64,000 nucleotides of DNA, taken from contig NZ_CAJSLV010000048.1 in assembly GCF_907177275.1 (NCBI RefSeq), positions 124,001-188,000 on the forward strand. The letters are read 5' to 3'. The position numbers and the translations under genes are program-made. Source of the DNA: Actinacidiphila cocklensis (GTDB taxonomy: Bacteria > Actinomycetota > Actinomycetes > Streptomycetales > Streptomycetaceae). Shown one piece after another: positions 21,236 to 31,815 of this stretch; within the stretch, counting starts at the first letter, position 1, and each line of letters opens with the position of its first letter. Under the pieces are notes generated by a model, which searched no databases, was not told where the DNA came from, and worked only from the letters and a program-made list of their open reading frames with translations.

Positions 21236-22492
21236 TCAGGTGGGGAGGTCGCGGGTGTGCGGCACGGGGGAGGGCAGCAGCCACAGGACGCCGAAGGTGG
21301 CGGCGACGGTGACCAGCCACAGTGCGGGGCGCAGGCCGATCGCCGAACCGAGGAAGCCGCCGGCCAGCGCGCCGAGCGGGCGGACGCCGTAGTTGACGGT
21401 ACGGAAGGCGCCGGAGACCCGGGAGCGCAGGGCGTTGGGTATGACGGCGGCCTGGAGTGAGCCGGCGGCTATGTCCAGCAGCATCACGCCCAGGCCCGAG
21501 ACGAACTCGGCGGCGAAGAAGGCGGCCAGCAGTAGCGGGGTCGGGCCGCCGGCCAGCGGGACCAGGATCAGTGGCGCGGGGAAGGCGACCGCGCCGACCA
21601 TCAGCGCCGGCCCGATCCCGATCGCCCCGATGATCCGGCTGCTGACCACCGCGCCCAGCAGGCTGCCGACGGCGCCGGCGCCGATGACCAGGCCCAGTGT
21701 CCCCGCACTGAAGCCGAGTTCGTCGACCGCGTAGAGGACCACGAGCGTGTGGAAGGCGAAGTTGAAGAGGTTGATGGTCGCGGCGCAGGCGAGCATCGCC
21801 CGCAGCAGCGGGGAGCGCGCGATGAAGCGCAGCCCTTCGGTGAGGCGCCCCTTGCCGCGCTCGGCGGCGGGTGGTTCGACGGGCGCTATCCGGGCCAGCT
21901 GCCAGGCCGAGGCCAGATAGGACGCGGCGTCGGCGAGCAGCGCGAGGGGCGCGGCGAGCACCTGGACCAGCAGGCCGCCCGCACTCGGCCCCGCGACGAA
22001 GGAGAACGCGCGGCTGCCGCTGGTCAGCGAATTGCCCGACACGTACTGCTCGGGTCTCACCAGCGACACGAACAGCGTGGCGTTGCAGACGTCGAAGACG
22101 ACCGCGAGGGTGCCGACCGCGAAGACGACGACGCACAGCTGGACGAAGGTGAGCACCCCGAACGCGTAGCCCAGGGGCAGCGAGGCCATCAGCGCGGCGC
22201 GGGCCAGGTCCGCGGCGATCATGGTCTGCCTGCGGCGCCCGCGCCGGTCCGCCCAGGCTCCCGCGGGCAGCGAGAACAGCAGCGCGGGCAGCAGCCCGGC
22301 GAAACGCAGCCAGCCCATGCCGGTGGCCCCGACGTGCAGCACGAAGACGGCGGCCAGCGGGACCGCGAGGTAGCTGACCTCGTCCCCGAAGAGCGAGACG
22401 GTCTGCCCGGTCCAGTAGCGGCGGAACTGCTGTTCACGCAGCAGCGCGGGCGTACGGGCCGCGAGCCCCCGTACCGCGGTGGGCGCGCTCAC
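21236..22492 (-). CDS. MFS transporter (EntS-like, MFS_3)
   Basis: A 418-residue inner-membrane exporter with about 12 predicted helices. The signature loop GAWADRRGRRRQTM between TM2 and TM3 and the FRRYWTGQTVSLFGDEVS N-terminus are typical of MFS_3/enterobactin-exporter-like drug or siderophore exporters. The GTG start overlaps the stop of the upstream ArsR-type regulator (GTGA, 4 bp), so the pair is translationally coupled and the regulator probably senses or controls this efflux pump. A 618-residue open frame continuing upstream is a shadow of the regulator gene. Confidence 0.92.
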   Translation of the reverse strand: MSAPTAVRGLAARTPALLREQQFRRYWTGQTVSLFGDEVSYLAVPLAAVFVLHVGATGMGWLRFAGLLPALLFSLPAGAWADRRGRRRQTMIAADLARAALMASLPLGYAFGVLTFVQLCVVVFAVGTLAVVFDVCNATLFVSLVRPEQYVSGNSLTSGSRAFSFVAGPSAGGLLVQVLAAPLALLADAASYLASAWQLARIAPVEPPAAERGKGRLTEGLRFIARSPLLRAMLACAATINLFNFAFHTLVVLYAVDELGFSAGTLGLVIGAGAVGSLLGAVVSSRIIGAIGIGPALMVGAVAFPAPLILVPLAGGPTPLLLAAFFAAEFVSGLGVMLLDIAAGSLQAAVIPNALRSRVSGAFRTVNYGVRPLGALAGGFLGSAIGLRPALWLVTVAATFGVLWLLPSPVPHTRDLPT

Positions 22493-23106
22493 GGCTGCTC
22501 CCCGGGGCGGTCGGTGTCCGTGGCCCTTTCCGGGGCGACATAGGCGACGTGCAGGTAGGCCACCCGGCGGGCGCCTTCCGGCCGCAGCTCCGGGTGGTAG
22601 CCGCGGTCGGCGAACTCCGCGACCATCGCGTCGAACCGCTCGCCCAGCGCGACCAGTTCCTCCGGGGTGAGGTACAGCATCGCGTCGGAGTGGCGCTCGG
22701 CCCGCTGCCACTCCTCGGGCAGGGTGTGCCGGGTCTCCAGTGCCCGCATCATGCGGTGGAACTGGTTCTCGGCGACCGCCGCGTTCAGCGCCTCCGCGGC
22801 CGAGGCGACCGCGGGGTCCGGCGAGTAGTTCGGCCAGTCCGTGTACGCGGCCGTCGCCCGCCACGGCTTCTCCCGTCCGGGACCGCCCGGGTCGGCCTCC
22901 TCGACCAGCCCGTACTTGGCCAGTATCCGCAGGTGGTACGAGCAGCTGGCGACGGACTCGCCGGTCAGCTCCGCGGCCCGGGTCGCGGTGAACGGCCCTT
23001 CCTGGCGGAGCAGGCCGACCAGGGTCATCCGGGTGGGATGCGCGTACGCGCGCAGGGCGCGCGGGTCGGTGAGGTGGACCTGGTGCTCCCATGGCTTCTC
23101 CGTCAT
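22489..23106 (-). CDS. ArsR-type winged-helix transcriptional regulator
   Basis: A 205-residue regulator. The N-terminal winged helix spans residues ~12-90: DPRALRAYAHPTRMTLVGLL, FTATRAAELTGESVASCSYHLRILAKYGLVEEA. The C-terminal part (EEWQRAERHSDAMLYLTPEELVALGERFDAMV) is the extension found in Streptomyces regulators next to MFS exporters. No metal-binding Cys motif of classic ArsR is evident, so a non-metal ligand is likely. ATG start; an AT-rich palindromic stretch immediately upstream is the probable operator. Confidence 0.92.
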   Translation of the reverse strand: MTEKPWEHQVHLTDPRALRAYAHPTRMTLVGLLRQEGPFTATRAAELTGESVASCSYHLRILAKYGLVEEADPGGPGREKPWRATAAYTDWPNYSPDPAVASAAEALNAAVAENQFHRMMRALETRHTLPEEWQRAERHSDAMLYLTPEELVALGERFDAMVAEFADRGYHPELRPEGARRVAYLHVAYVAPERATDTDRPGEQP

Positions 23107-23110
23107 GTAC

Positions 23111-23130
23111 CTAAAGCTAGCTTTCTAAAG
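23111..23130. promoter_or_regulatory. Probable operator upstream of the ArsR-type regulator
   Basis: CTAAAGCTAGCTTTCTAAAG holds a perfect 12-bp palindrome AAAGCTAGCTTT (23113-23124) followed by a second CTTTCTAAAG arm. Two further half-site-like repeats, TCTTTACAAG and TCTCTTTCTAAG, follow to 23160. The stretch is strikingly AT-rich against its surroundings and lies 5 bp upstream of the regulator's start codon, which fits autorepression. Confidence 0.6.
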
Positions 23131-23185
23131 AAGTCTTTACAAGCATCTCTTTCTAAGCAGACCTTTAGGATGCTGCCCGCCCGCT

Positions 23186-26047
23186 TCAGCCGGCGCCCGC
23201 CGACCCGCCGCCCGCCCTCGCGCCCGCCAGCACCGTCCGCAGCCCGGCCGGGCCGTCGCCGGCGACCGCGATCGGCCCGTCCGTGTCGGTCCGCAGCACC
23301 GTCGCGCCCAGCGCCCGCAGCGCGGTGACCGTACGGGCGGCCGGGTGGCCGTAGCGGTTGTGCGCGCCCACCGAGATCAGCGCCAGGCGCGGCCTCGTCC
23401 GGGCGAACAGCACCGGGTCCTGGTACGCGCTGCCATGGTGGGCGACCTTGAGGACGTCGACCCGCGGCAGGCCGGGCGGTGCGTCCAGCACTTCCTGCTG
23501 GGCCACAGGCCCCAGATCCCCCGCGAGCAGCAGGGTCAGGCCGCCGGTACGGACCAGCAGCGCCACGCTCGCGTCGTTCGGGTCGTCGTCCGGCAGCGCA
23601 TCGGCGGTCGGCGGCGGCCACAGCACGCGCCAGGCCAGTCCGCCCGCACTGCGCTGCTCCCCCGCGCTCGCCCGCAGCATCGGCACCCCCGCGGCCGCGG
23701 CCTCCCGGCGCACCGCGGCCGCCTGCGCCGCCGGTTCGTCCAGCACCGTCGTCTCGATCGCGCCGACGCTGCGGCCGCGCAGCACACCGGGCAGGCCGTC
23801 CGCGTGGTCGGCGTGGAAGTGCGTCAGGATCACCAGCGGGATCGTCGTGACCCGCAGATCGCGCAGGCAGCGGTCCGCCAGGGCAGGGTCCGGCCCCGTG
23901 TCCACCACGACGGCGCTGCCAGGCCCCGCCGCGAGGGCCAGCGCGTCGCCCTGCCCCACATCGCACATCGCGAACCGCCAGTCGGCGGGCGGCCACGCCG
24001 CAACGAAACCCGGCAGCGGCAGCGGGCGCACCAGCGCCACCAGCAGGAGCAGGGCCGCGGCGGACGCGGGCCAGGGTCTCCCGGCCAGCGCTCTGCCGCC
24101 GACCGCGAGCGCGACCGTCACCACGGCCAGCAGCGCCGCGCCCGGCCACCCGCCGGGCCAGCCGATCTCCGCCCCCGGCAGGGCCGCGCCATGCCGGGCG
24201 ACGGTCACGATCCACCGGGTCGGCCACCCCGCCAGCCAGGCCAGGGCCGCCGCCGCGGCCGGGGCGAGCGGCGCCACCGCCAGCGCGCAGAAGCCGAGCA
24301 CCGTCGCGGGGGCCACCGCAGGTTCCGCCAGCAGATTGCACGGCACCGCGACCAGGCTGAGCCGCGCGGAGAGCACCACGATCAACGGGCCGCAGGCAGC
24401 CTGCGCCGCGCCCGCCGCGGCCAGCGCCTCGGCCAGCCGGGGCGGCACACCCCGGCGGCGCAGGGCCGCGCTCCAGCGCGGGGCCAGCGTCAGCAGCGAG
24501 CCCGTGGCCAGGACCGACAGCGCGAATCCGTACGACCTCGCGACGGCCGGGTCGTAGAGCACCAGCAGCAGGACGGCGCCGCACAGCGCCGGCAGCAGCG
24601 AACGGCGGCGGCCCGTGCCGATCGCCAGCAACGTGATCAGCCCGCATGCCGCGGCCCGCAGCACGCTCGGGCTCGGGCGGCTGACCAGGACGAAGGCCGC
24701 GGTCAGGACCGCGCCCAGCACTGCCGTCAGGCGCAGCGGGATGCCGAGTGCCGCCGCCAGCCCGCGGCGCTCGGCCCGGATCGCCCGGGCCGGCGGCCCG
24801 ATCAGCAGGAGCAGCACGATCGTCAGGTTCGCGCCCGACACGGCGGTCAAGTGCGCCAGGTCCGTCGCGTGAAAGGCGTCCTCCAGGTCCTGCGGCAGCG
24901 CACTCGTGTCCCCGATCACCAGCCCGGGGAGGAGCGCGCGGGCGTCGGGCGGCAGGTCACCACTGGCCTTTCGCAGGCCGGACCGCAGCCGGGCCGCGAG
25001 GCGTTGCGGTGTGCTGGGCGGGGCCAGGACGCGGGGCGGGCCGCCCGTGGGGTGCAGTACCGCTGCCGCGGGGTCGGCCGGGCCGCGGGTGGGCGGGCTC
25101 ACGCGGACCCGCACGGACACCGTGGTCGACGGCAGCAGCCGGAGCCAGGCCGCCTGGTCGCGGTTCGCCAGCACGACGACGGGGGTGCGGGTTCTCGTCG
25201 TGCCCACGCGGACGGCTTCCGCCCTCACCACGACGATGCCGTTGCCCGTGCCGGGCGGGGGTGGGGTCGGGGTCCGCGTTCTGAACGGGTCGGCGGTGAT
25301 CCGTAGCTCCACCGGGACCGCTACCGGCGCTCTGCGGGCGGCCAGTTCGGGAATCGGGCCGCGGTGGCGGTCGGCGTCCGCCAGCGCCGCGACGGCGGTC
25401 GCCGTCGCGACGGCCAGCAGCGCAGCCGCTGCCGCGGCGGGGAGGGTGGGGGTGCGGTGCCCTGCCCGGGCGGGGTGGCCGGGCTCCGGCCTTGGCCCTG
25501 CGGGCCGTTCCTGTGGCTGTGTCCGCGCCCTTGCCGTTGCCCTCGCCCTTGCCCCGCGGGCGGCTGTGACCGCTGCTGCCGCCCCGGCGGCTGCCGCGAG
25601 TCCCGCGGTTACGAGCAGGGCCGTCGCGCCGACGGCCGGCGTCAGGGCTGCGGCCGCCCAGGCCGCCAGGGCAGGCGGCACGAGCCGCAGATCCGGCGGG
25701 CCGTCCTGGTGCGGTTCCGACGCGCCCAGCCGGGACGCGGCCGCCGCGTGCACGGGGGTGCGGCCTTGCCGCACCGCTTCTTGCGCGGTCAGGCCCGGCT
25801 GGGCCGCGCCCTGCGGGGCTTGGGCCGTCCCTTCGGGCGACGGTCCCTCGTGGTTGCTCGCGCGGTTCCCCGCGCCCCTCCCGGGCGGCACCCGCCGTGC
25901 GGACGCTTCTGGCACGTCGCGGCCGGGCGTGCCGATTCCTGCGCGCTCCCCGCGGGCCGCACGCCCCGGCCGCACTTGGCGCCCGTCGTCGTTGCCCATG
26001 CTCGTGCCGTGGGGCGGTTGCGAGGGGCTGGGGTTGTTGGAGGTCAT
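23186..26047 (-). CDS. comEC: ComEC/Rec2-family DNA-uptake channel with MBL domain
   Basis: Up to 953 residues. A basic, disordered N-terminal stretch (1-120) precedes two or three membrane helices (LRLVPPALAAWAAAALTP...), an OB-like region, the Competence domain with many helices (TDLAHLTAVSGANLTIVLLLL marks its start near residue 395) and a C-terminal MBL domain with HFHADH (about 745-750) and DVLKVAHHGS. In competent bacteria ComEC passes single-stranded DNA through the membrane; in Streptomyces its role is unproved. I use the ATG overlapping the comEA stop (ATGA), but a GTG at 25753 gives a more typical length, because residues 55-68 are encoded by a dispersed repeat. Confidence 0.88.
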   Translation of the reverse strand: MTSNNPSPSQPPHGTSMGNDDGRQVRPGRAARGERAGIGTPGRDVPEASARRVPPGRGAGNRASNHEGPSPEGTAQAPQGAAQPGLTAQEAVRQGRTPVHAAAASRLGASEPHQDGPPDLRLVPPALAAWAAAALTPAVGATALLVTAGLAAAAGAAAAVTAARGARARATARARTQPQERPAGPRPEPGHPARAGHRTPTLPAAAAAALLAVATATAVAALADADRHRGPIPELAARRAPVAVPVELRITADPFRTRTPTPPPPGTGNGIVVVRAEAVRVGTTRTRTPVVVLANRDQAAWLRLLPSTTVSVRVRVSPPTRGPADPAAAVLHPTGGPPRVLAPPSTPQRLAARLRSGLRKASGDLPPDARALLPGLVIGDTSALPQDLEDAFHATDLAHLTAVSGANLTIVLLLLIGPPARAIRAERRGLAAALGIPLRLTAVLGAVLTAAFVLVSRPSPSVLRAAACGLITLLAIGTGRRRSLLPALCGAVLLLVLYDPAVARSYGFALSVLATGSLLTLAPRWSAALRRRGVPPRLAEALAAAGAAQAACGPLIVVLSARLSLVAVPCNLLAEPAVAPATVLGFCALAVAPLAPAAAAALAWLAGWPTRWIVTVARHGAALPGAEIGWPGGWPGAALLAVVTVALAVGGRALAGRPWPASAAALLLLVALVRPLPLPGFVAAWPPADWRFAMCDVGQGDALALAAGPGSAVVVDTGPDPALADRCLRDLRVTTIPLVILTHFHADHADGLPGVLRGRSVGAIETTVLDEPAAQAAAVRREAAAAGVPMLRASAGEQRSAGGLAWRVLWPPPTADALPDDDPNDASVALLVRTGGLTLLLAGDLGPVAQQEVLDAPPGLPRVDVLKVAHHGSAYQDPVLFARTRPRLALISVGAHNRYGHPAARTVTALRALGATVLRTDTDGPIAVAGDGPAGLRTVLAGARAGGGSAGAG

Positions 26048-26871
26048 GGGTGGACCAGGGGTTTGAGGGTGGTGAATTTGTGGTCGCCGATGCCGGGGAT
26101 CTGGCGGAGCTGCTGGATGGTGGTGAAGCCGCCGTGCTGGGTGCGGAAGTCGAGGATGTGCTGGGCCAGGACCGGGCCGACGCCCGGGAGGGCGTCGAGT
26201 TGGGGGGCCGTGGCCGAGTTCAGGCTGAGAGGGGCGGTCGGGGAGAGGGAGGTCGTGGCGTCGGGGGGCGGGGCAAGGCCCACCAGGAGTTGTTCGCCGT
26301 CGGTGAGGAGGCGGGCGAGGTTGAGGGCCGTGGTGTCGGTGCCCGGGAGAGGGCCGCCCGCTGCCGTCAAGGCGTCGGCGACACGGGAGCCGGGCGGGAG
26401 CCGGCGCAGGCCCGGGTGCGGGACCTTGCCGGCGATGTCGACCGTCAGGTCGGGCCGCGCGGAGGCGGCGGGCGGTGGGGCGGCAGCCGCAGCCGGGACC
26501 GCGGCGGGGACGTGGACCGCGTGCGGGCGGCCCGCCACGTAATGCCGCACCGCGAGCCCCGCGCCCACCAGCAGGACGACCACCAGCGCCAGCACCGTGC
26601 GGAATTCCAGCCCGCAGCGCAGCAGCAGCCAGGTGCGCAGTCCGTCGAGCCGCCCTCTCGGCGGCCCCGCCTCCGCCTCCGGCTCCGCCTGCGGTCGAGA
26701 TGGAGGTGGAGGTGGAGAAGGAGGAGGGGGCTCGGGCGGTGCGCCGAAGATCGCGGAGGCGCGCTCACGGGTGAGTGCGGCCCTGGCCTGCACGGCAGCC
26801 TTGCGGCGCGGGCGGATGACGATGATCGGGCCGGCCTGGCCCACCGGGTTCGTCGCGTTCATACCGATCAT
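26044..26871 (-). CDS. comEA: ComEA-like helix-hairpin-helix DNA-binding protein
   Basis: A 275-residue membrane-anchored protein. A Pro-rich cytosolic region (PPEPPPPSPPPPP) is followed by one membrane helix at ~95-115 (VLALVVVLLVGAGLAV), an Ala/Pro-rich linker, an SLBB domain (DIAGKVPHPGLRRLPPGSRVADAL) and a C-terminal tandem HhH domain (LNSATAPQLDALPGVGPVLAQHILDFR, QLRQIPGIGDHKF). HhH domains bind DNA backbone without sequence preference. It sits directly upstream of comEC with a 4-bp ATGA overlap, the normal comEA-comEC arrangement. A second ATG three codons in is an alternative start. Confidence 0.93.
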   Translation of the reverse strand: MIGMNATNPVGQAGPIIVIRPRRKAAVQARAALTRERASAIFGAPPEPPPPSPPPPPSRPQAEPEAEAGPPRGRLDGLRTWLLLRCGLEFRTVLALVVVLLVGAGLAVRHYVAGRPHAVHVPAAVPAAAAAPPPAASARPDLTVDIAGKVPHPGLRRLPPGSRVADALTAAGGPLPGTDTTALNLARLLTDGEQLLVGLAPPPDATTSLSPTAPLSLNSATAPQLDALPGVGPVLAQHILDFRTQHGGFTTIQQLRQIPGIGDHKFTTLKPLVHP

Positions 26872-26948
26872 CGTGGACCGGCCGGCCCACCCCGCGATGA
26901 TCTTGGTCCGCAGCCTGTGGATAACTCACAGCCTGTGGACAACCACGG

Positions 26949-27794
26949 TCAGTGCGGGGAGATCACCACACCGAGCAGCCCCGGCCCGGCGTGAGCGCCG
27001 ATCACCGCGCCGACCTCGCTCACGACCAGGTCGTCGAGGCCGTGCACGCGCTCGCGCAACCGGTCCGCCAGGGTCGCGGCGCGATCCGCCGCGGCGAGGT
27101 GGTGGACCGCCAGGGCCACCCTGCGGGTGCCCGCCTGCTCGACCACGATCTCCTCAAGGCGGGTGATCGCCTTCGAGGCGGTGCGGACCTTCTCCAGCAG
27201 TTCGATCCGCCCGTCGGCCAGCCGCAGCAGTGGCTTCACCGCGAGCGCGGAGCCGAACAGGGCCTGGGCGGTGCCGATCCTGCCGCCCCTGCGCAGGTAG
27301 TCGAGGGTGTCGACGTAGAAGTACGCGGAGGTGTCGGCCGCGCGCTTCTCGGCGGCGACGACCACCTCGTCGGCGGTGCCGCCGGCCTTCGCGGTCTCCG
27401 CGGCCGCGAGGACGGTGAAGCCCAGGGCCATCGCGACCATGCCGGTGTCCACGACGCGGACCGGGACGGGGGCGTCCTTCGCGGCGATCAGCGCGGCGTC
27501 GTAGGTGCCGGAGAAGTCGGCGGACAGGTGGAGCGAGACGATCGCCGCCGCGCCGGACGCGGCAGCGGCTTCGTAGGCCGCGGCGAATTCGAGGGGGCCG
27601 GGGCGGGAGGTCGTGACCGGGCGGCGGCGCTGGAGCGCGCGGGCGACGGCGGGGGCGGAGATTTCCGTGCCCTCTTCCAGGGCCTCGTCGCCGATCACCA
27701 CGGTGAGGGGCACGATGGTGATCTGGTGGCGGTCCAGGGCGTCGCGGCCTAGGTAGGCCGTGGAGTCCGTGACGATGGCGACGTGCGGGGGCAT
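26949..27794 (-). CDS. DegV family fatty-acid-binding protein (FakB-like)
   Basis: A 281-residue DegV-fold protein. The start VAIVTDSTAYLG, the central TTSRPGPLEFAAAYEAA and SLHLSADFSGTYDAA, and YFYVDTLDYLRRGGRIG are family hallmarks; DegV proteins bind a fatty acid between two lobes, and in Firmicutes FakB presents it to the kinase FakA. No FakA partner lies nearby. ATG at 27794 chosen because the protein then begins with the family-typical beta strand; the longer frame reads into dispersed repeats. Confidence 0.92.
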   Translation of the reverse strand: MPPHVAIVTDSTAYLGRDALDRHQITIVPLTVVIGDEALEEGTEISAPAVARALQRRRPVTTSRPGPLEFAAAYEAAAASGAAAIVSLHLSADFSGTYDAALIAAKDAPVPVRVVDTGMVAMALGFTVLAAAETAKAGGTADEVVVAAEKRAADTSAYFYVDTLDYLRRGGRIGTAQALFGSALAVKPLLRLADGRIELLEKVRTASKAITRLEEIVVEQAGTRRVALAVHHLAAADRAATLADRLRERVHGLDDLVVSEVGAVIGAHAGPGLLGVVISPH

Positions 27795-27875
27795 GTCCGG
27801 GAGATTACCCGGGGTGCGCGCCGGGGCGACAGCTTGGGCCTTGCGGCGGGGCGCCTCATTGCCGGCGGGGCTGGT

Positions 27876-27952
27876 CCTCAATCGCCGGACGGGCTCGGTT
27901 TTGTTGACGCCCGCGACCATCCACCCGCGCCTCCTCAAACGCCGGACGGGCT
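27876..27952. repeat. Two copies of the CCTCAA(A/T)CGCCGGACGGGCT repeat
   Basis: CCTCAATCGCCGGACGGGCT at 27876-27895 and CCTCAAACGCCGGACGGGCT at 27933-27952 are direct repeats 57 bp apart in the 186-bp gap between the two minus-strand genes. This 20-mer is a familiar dispersed intergenic element in Streptomyces genomes. No gene is seen in the gap. Confidence 0.75.
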
Positions 27953-27980
27953 GGAATGTATGGCCCCCCGCGACGCGGGC

Positions 27981-28559
27981 CTACTCGCCTGAGGCCGGGA
28001 GTTTGGGGGGCTGGGTCGGGGTCCAGTGGCGGAGGGCATCGGATTCGATGGCGATCTGGTCGGTCAGCGAGGCCAGGTCGTCGGCGGTGGCGTGGTGGGC
28101 GCGGTCCTGGGCCGCCCAGCGGAGGGAGTCCGCGGAGTGGGTGACGTGGTGGACGCGGGTGGCCAGTTCGGGGAGGCGGGCCGCGACACGGGACTTGTCC
28201 GGCTCCCGTTCGAGGAGTTTCAGCTCGCCGTCGAGGGCGCGGGCGTGGTCGTTGAGGCGGGCCATCAGCGCGGCGGCCTCGGCGAGGGCGGCGTCGTCTG
28301 GGTGGCGCTCGTCCAGCGCGGCGAAGGTGCTGTCGATGGCGGTGCGCAGGTCGATCCGGAGCTGGACCACGTCGCCCGCGACGCCCGGTGACGTGTAGCG
28401 GCGGGCCTTGAGCTGGGCGTCCTCGACGACCCTGCGGGCCTGGGCGGTACCGCGGGTCACACCGCGTTTGACCGCGCGCACGGTTCGTACCGTCGCGACC
28501 GTGGCCAGCGCCGCGAAGATCAGCAGGAACAGGAGGACGACGATGCCGGCGGTTTCCAC
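27981..28559 (-). CDS. Membrane-anchored helical protein, function unknown
   Basis: A 192-residue protein. One N-terminal membrane helix (AGIVVLLFLLIFAALATVATV, residues 4-24) is followed by a basic stretch and a long, almost entirely alpha-helical, coiled-coil-prone domain rich in Ala, Asp, Arg and Leu. No catalytic motif is seen. GTG start. It is found between degV and leuS, and a similar small membrane protein is, from memory, common at this position in Streptomyces. Confidence 0.82.
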   Translation of the reverse strand: METAGIVVLLFLLIFAALATVATVRTVRAVKRGVTRGTAQARRVVEDAQLKARRYTSPGVAGDVVQLRIDLRTAIDSTFAALDERHPDDAALAEAAALMARLNDHARALDGELKLLEREPDKSRVAARLPELATRVHHVTHSADSLRWAAQDRAHHATADDLASLTDQIAIESDALRHWTPTQPPKLPASGE

Positions 28560-28685
28560 GGGCGGCTCCTCCTGAGAGTGCTCGGCGGACGGCGTGACGC
28601 GCCGCTCCCTCCACGGTAACCGCAGGGGCAGGCCGGTGGAATCCGGTGGATCCCCCAGCCTGCCCCTAGGTGGCGTGGCACGCGC

Positions 28686-31571
<2,886 letters not shown>

Positions 31572-31643
31572 CGTCCTCGGTACTCCATCGATGTCATGAC
31601 GGCTGCTGCGGCCCGTCTCTGCCCGTGTCCTGCCTGCACAAAC

Positions 31644-31668
31644 AAAAAAGCCCCTCGCGCAGGAGGGG
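31644..31668 (-). terminator. leuS leader attenuator terminator
   Basis: Read on the minus strand: CCCCTC, loop CTGCGC, GAGGGG, then CTTTTTT. The U-tract (31644-31649) directly follows the stem, so this is an intrinsic terminator. It lies between the Leu-rich leader peptide and the leuS start codon, 73 bp upstream of leuS, the classical position of an attenuator. Confidence 0.8.
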
Positions 31669-31691
31669 TGCCGCACCGACGTGGTTCGTTG

Positions 31692-31730
31692 TCAGCGCGG
31701 CTCGCTAAGCAGGAGGCTCATGGCTCGCAT
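31692..31730 (-). CDS. leuS leader peptide with three consecutive Leu codons
   Basis: A 12-residue open frame reading MRAMSLLLSEPR on the minus strand; the Leu codons are CTC, CTG and CTT. A second ATG would give MSLLLSEPR. It stops 24 bp before the attenuator stem. The nucleotide segment around the Leu codons (GCCTCCTGC...GCGAG) resembles the terminator arm (CCCTCCTGCGCGAG), so ribosome stalling at Leu codons could shift the RNA between alternative hairpins. Too short to score on its own; its Leu run plus the adjacent terminator is what supports it. Confidence 0.7.
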   Translation of the reverse strand: MRAMSLLLSEPR

Positions 31731-31754
31731 GCCGCCAGGTTACCGCAGCGGGCA

Positions 31755-31787
31755 CGGCCCCCGCACCGTTGACCGGTGCGGGGGCCG
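31755..31787. terminator. Terminator between the sedolisin gene and the leuS leader
   Basis: A perfect 14-bp stem, CGGCCCCCGCACCG paired with CGGTGCGGGGGCCG, with a five-base loop. It starts 28 bp after the sedolisin stop. There is no U-tract, which is usual for Streptomyces terminators. It should separate sedolisin transcription from the leuS unit. Confidence 0.75.
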
Positions 31788-31815
31788 CAGGACTCGCAGG
31801 TGCTGCTGCTGGTGC

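Noticed and set aside
21236-23092. 618-residue frame apparently fusing regulator and MFS exporter
   Set aside because: The N-terminal part is out of frame with the ArsR-type gene. The true MFS start is the GTG overlapping the regulator's stop.
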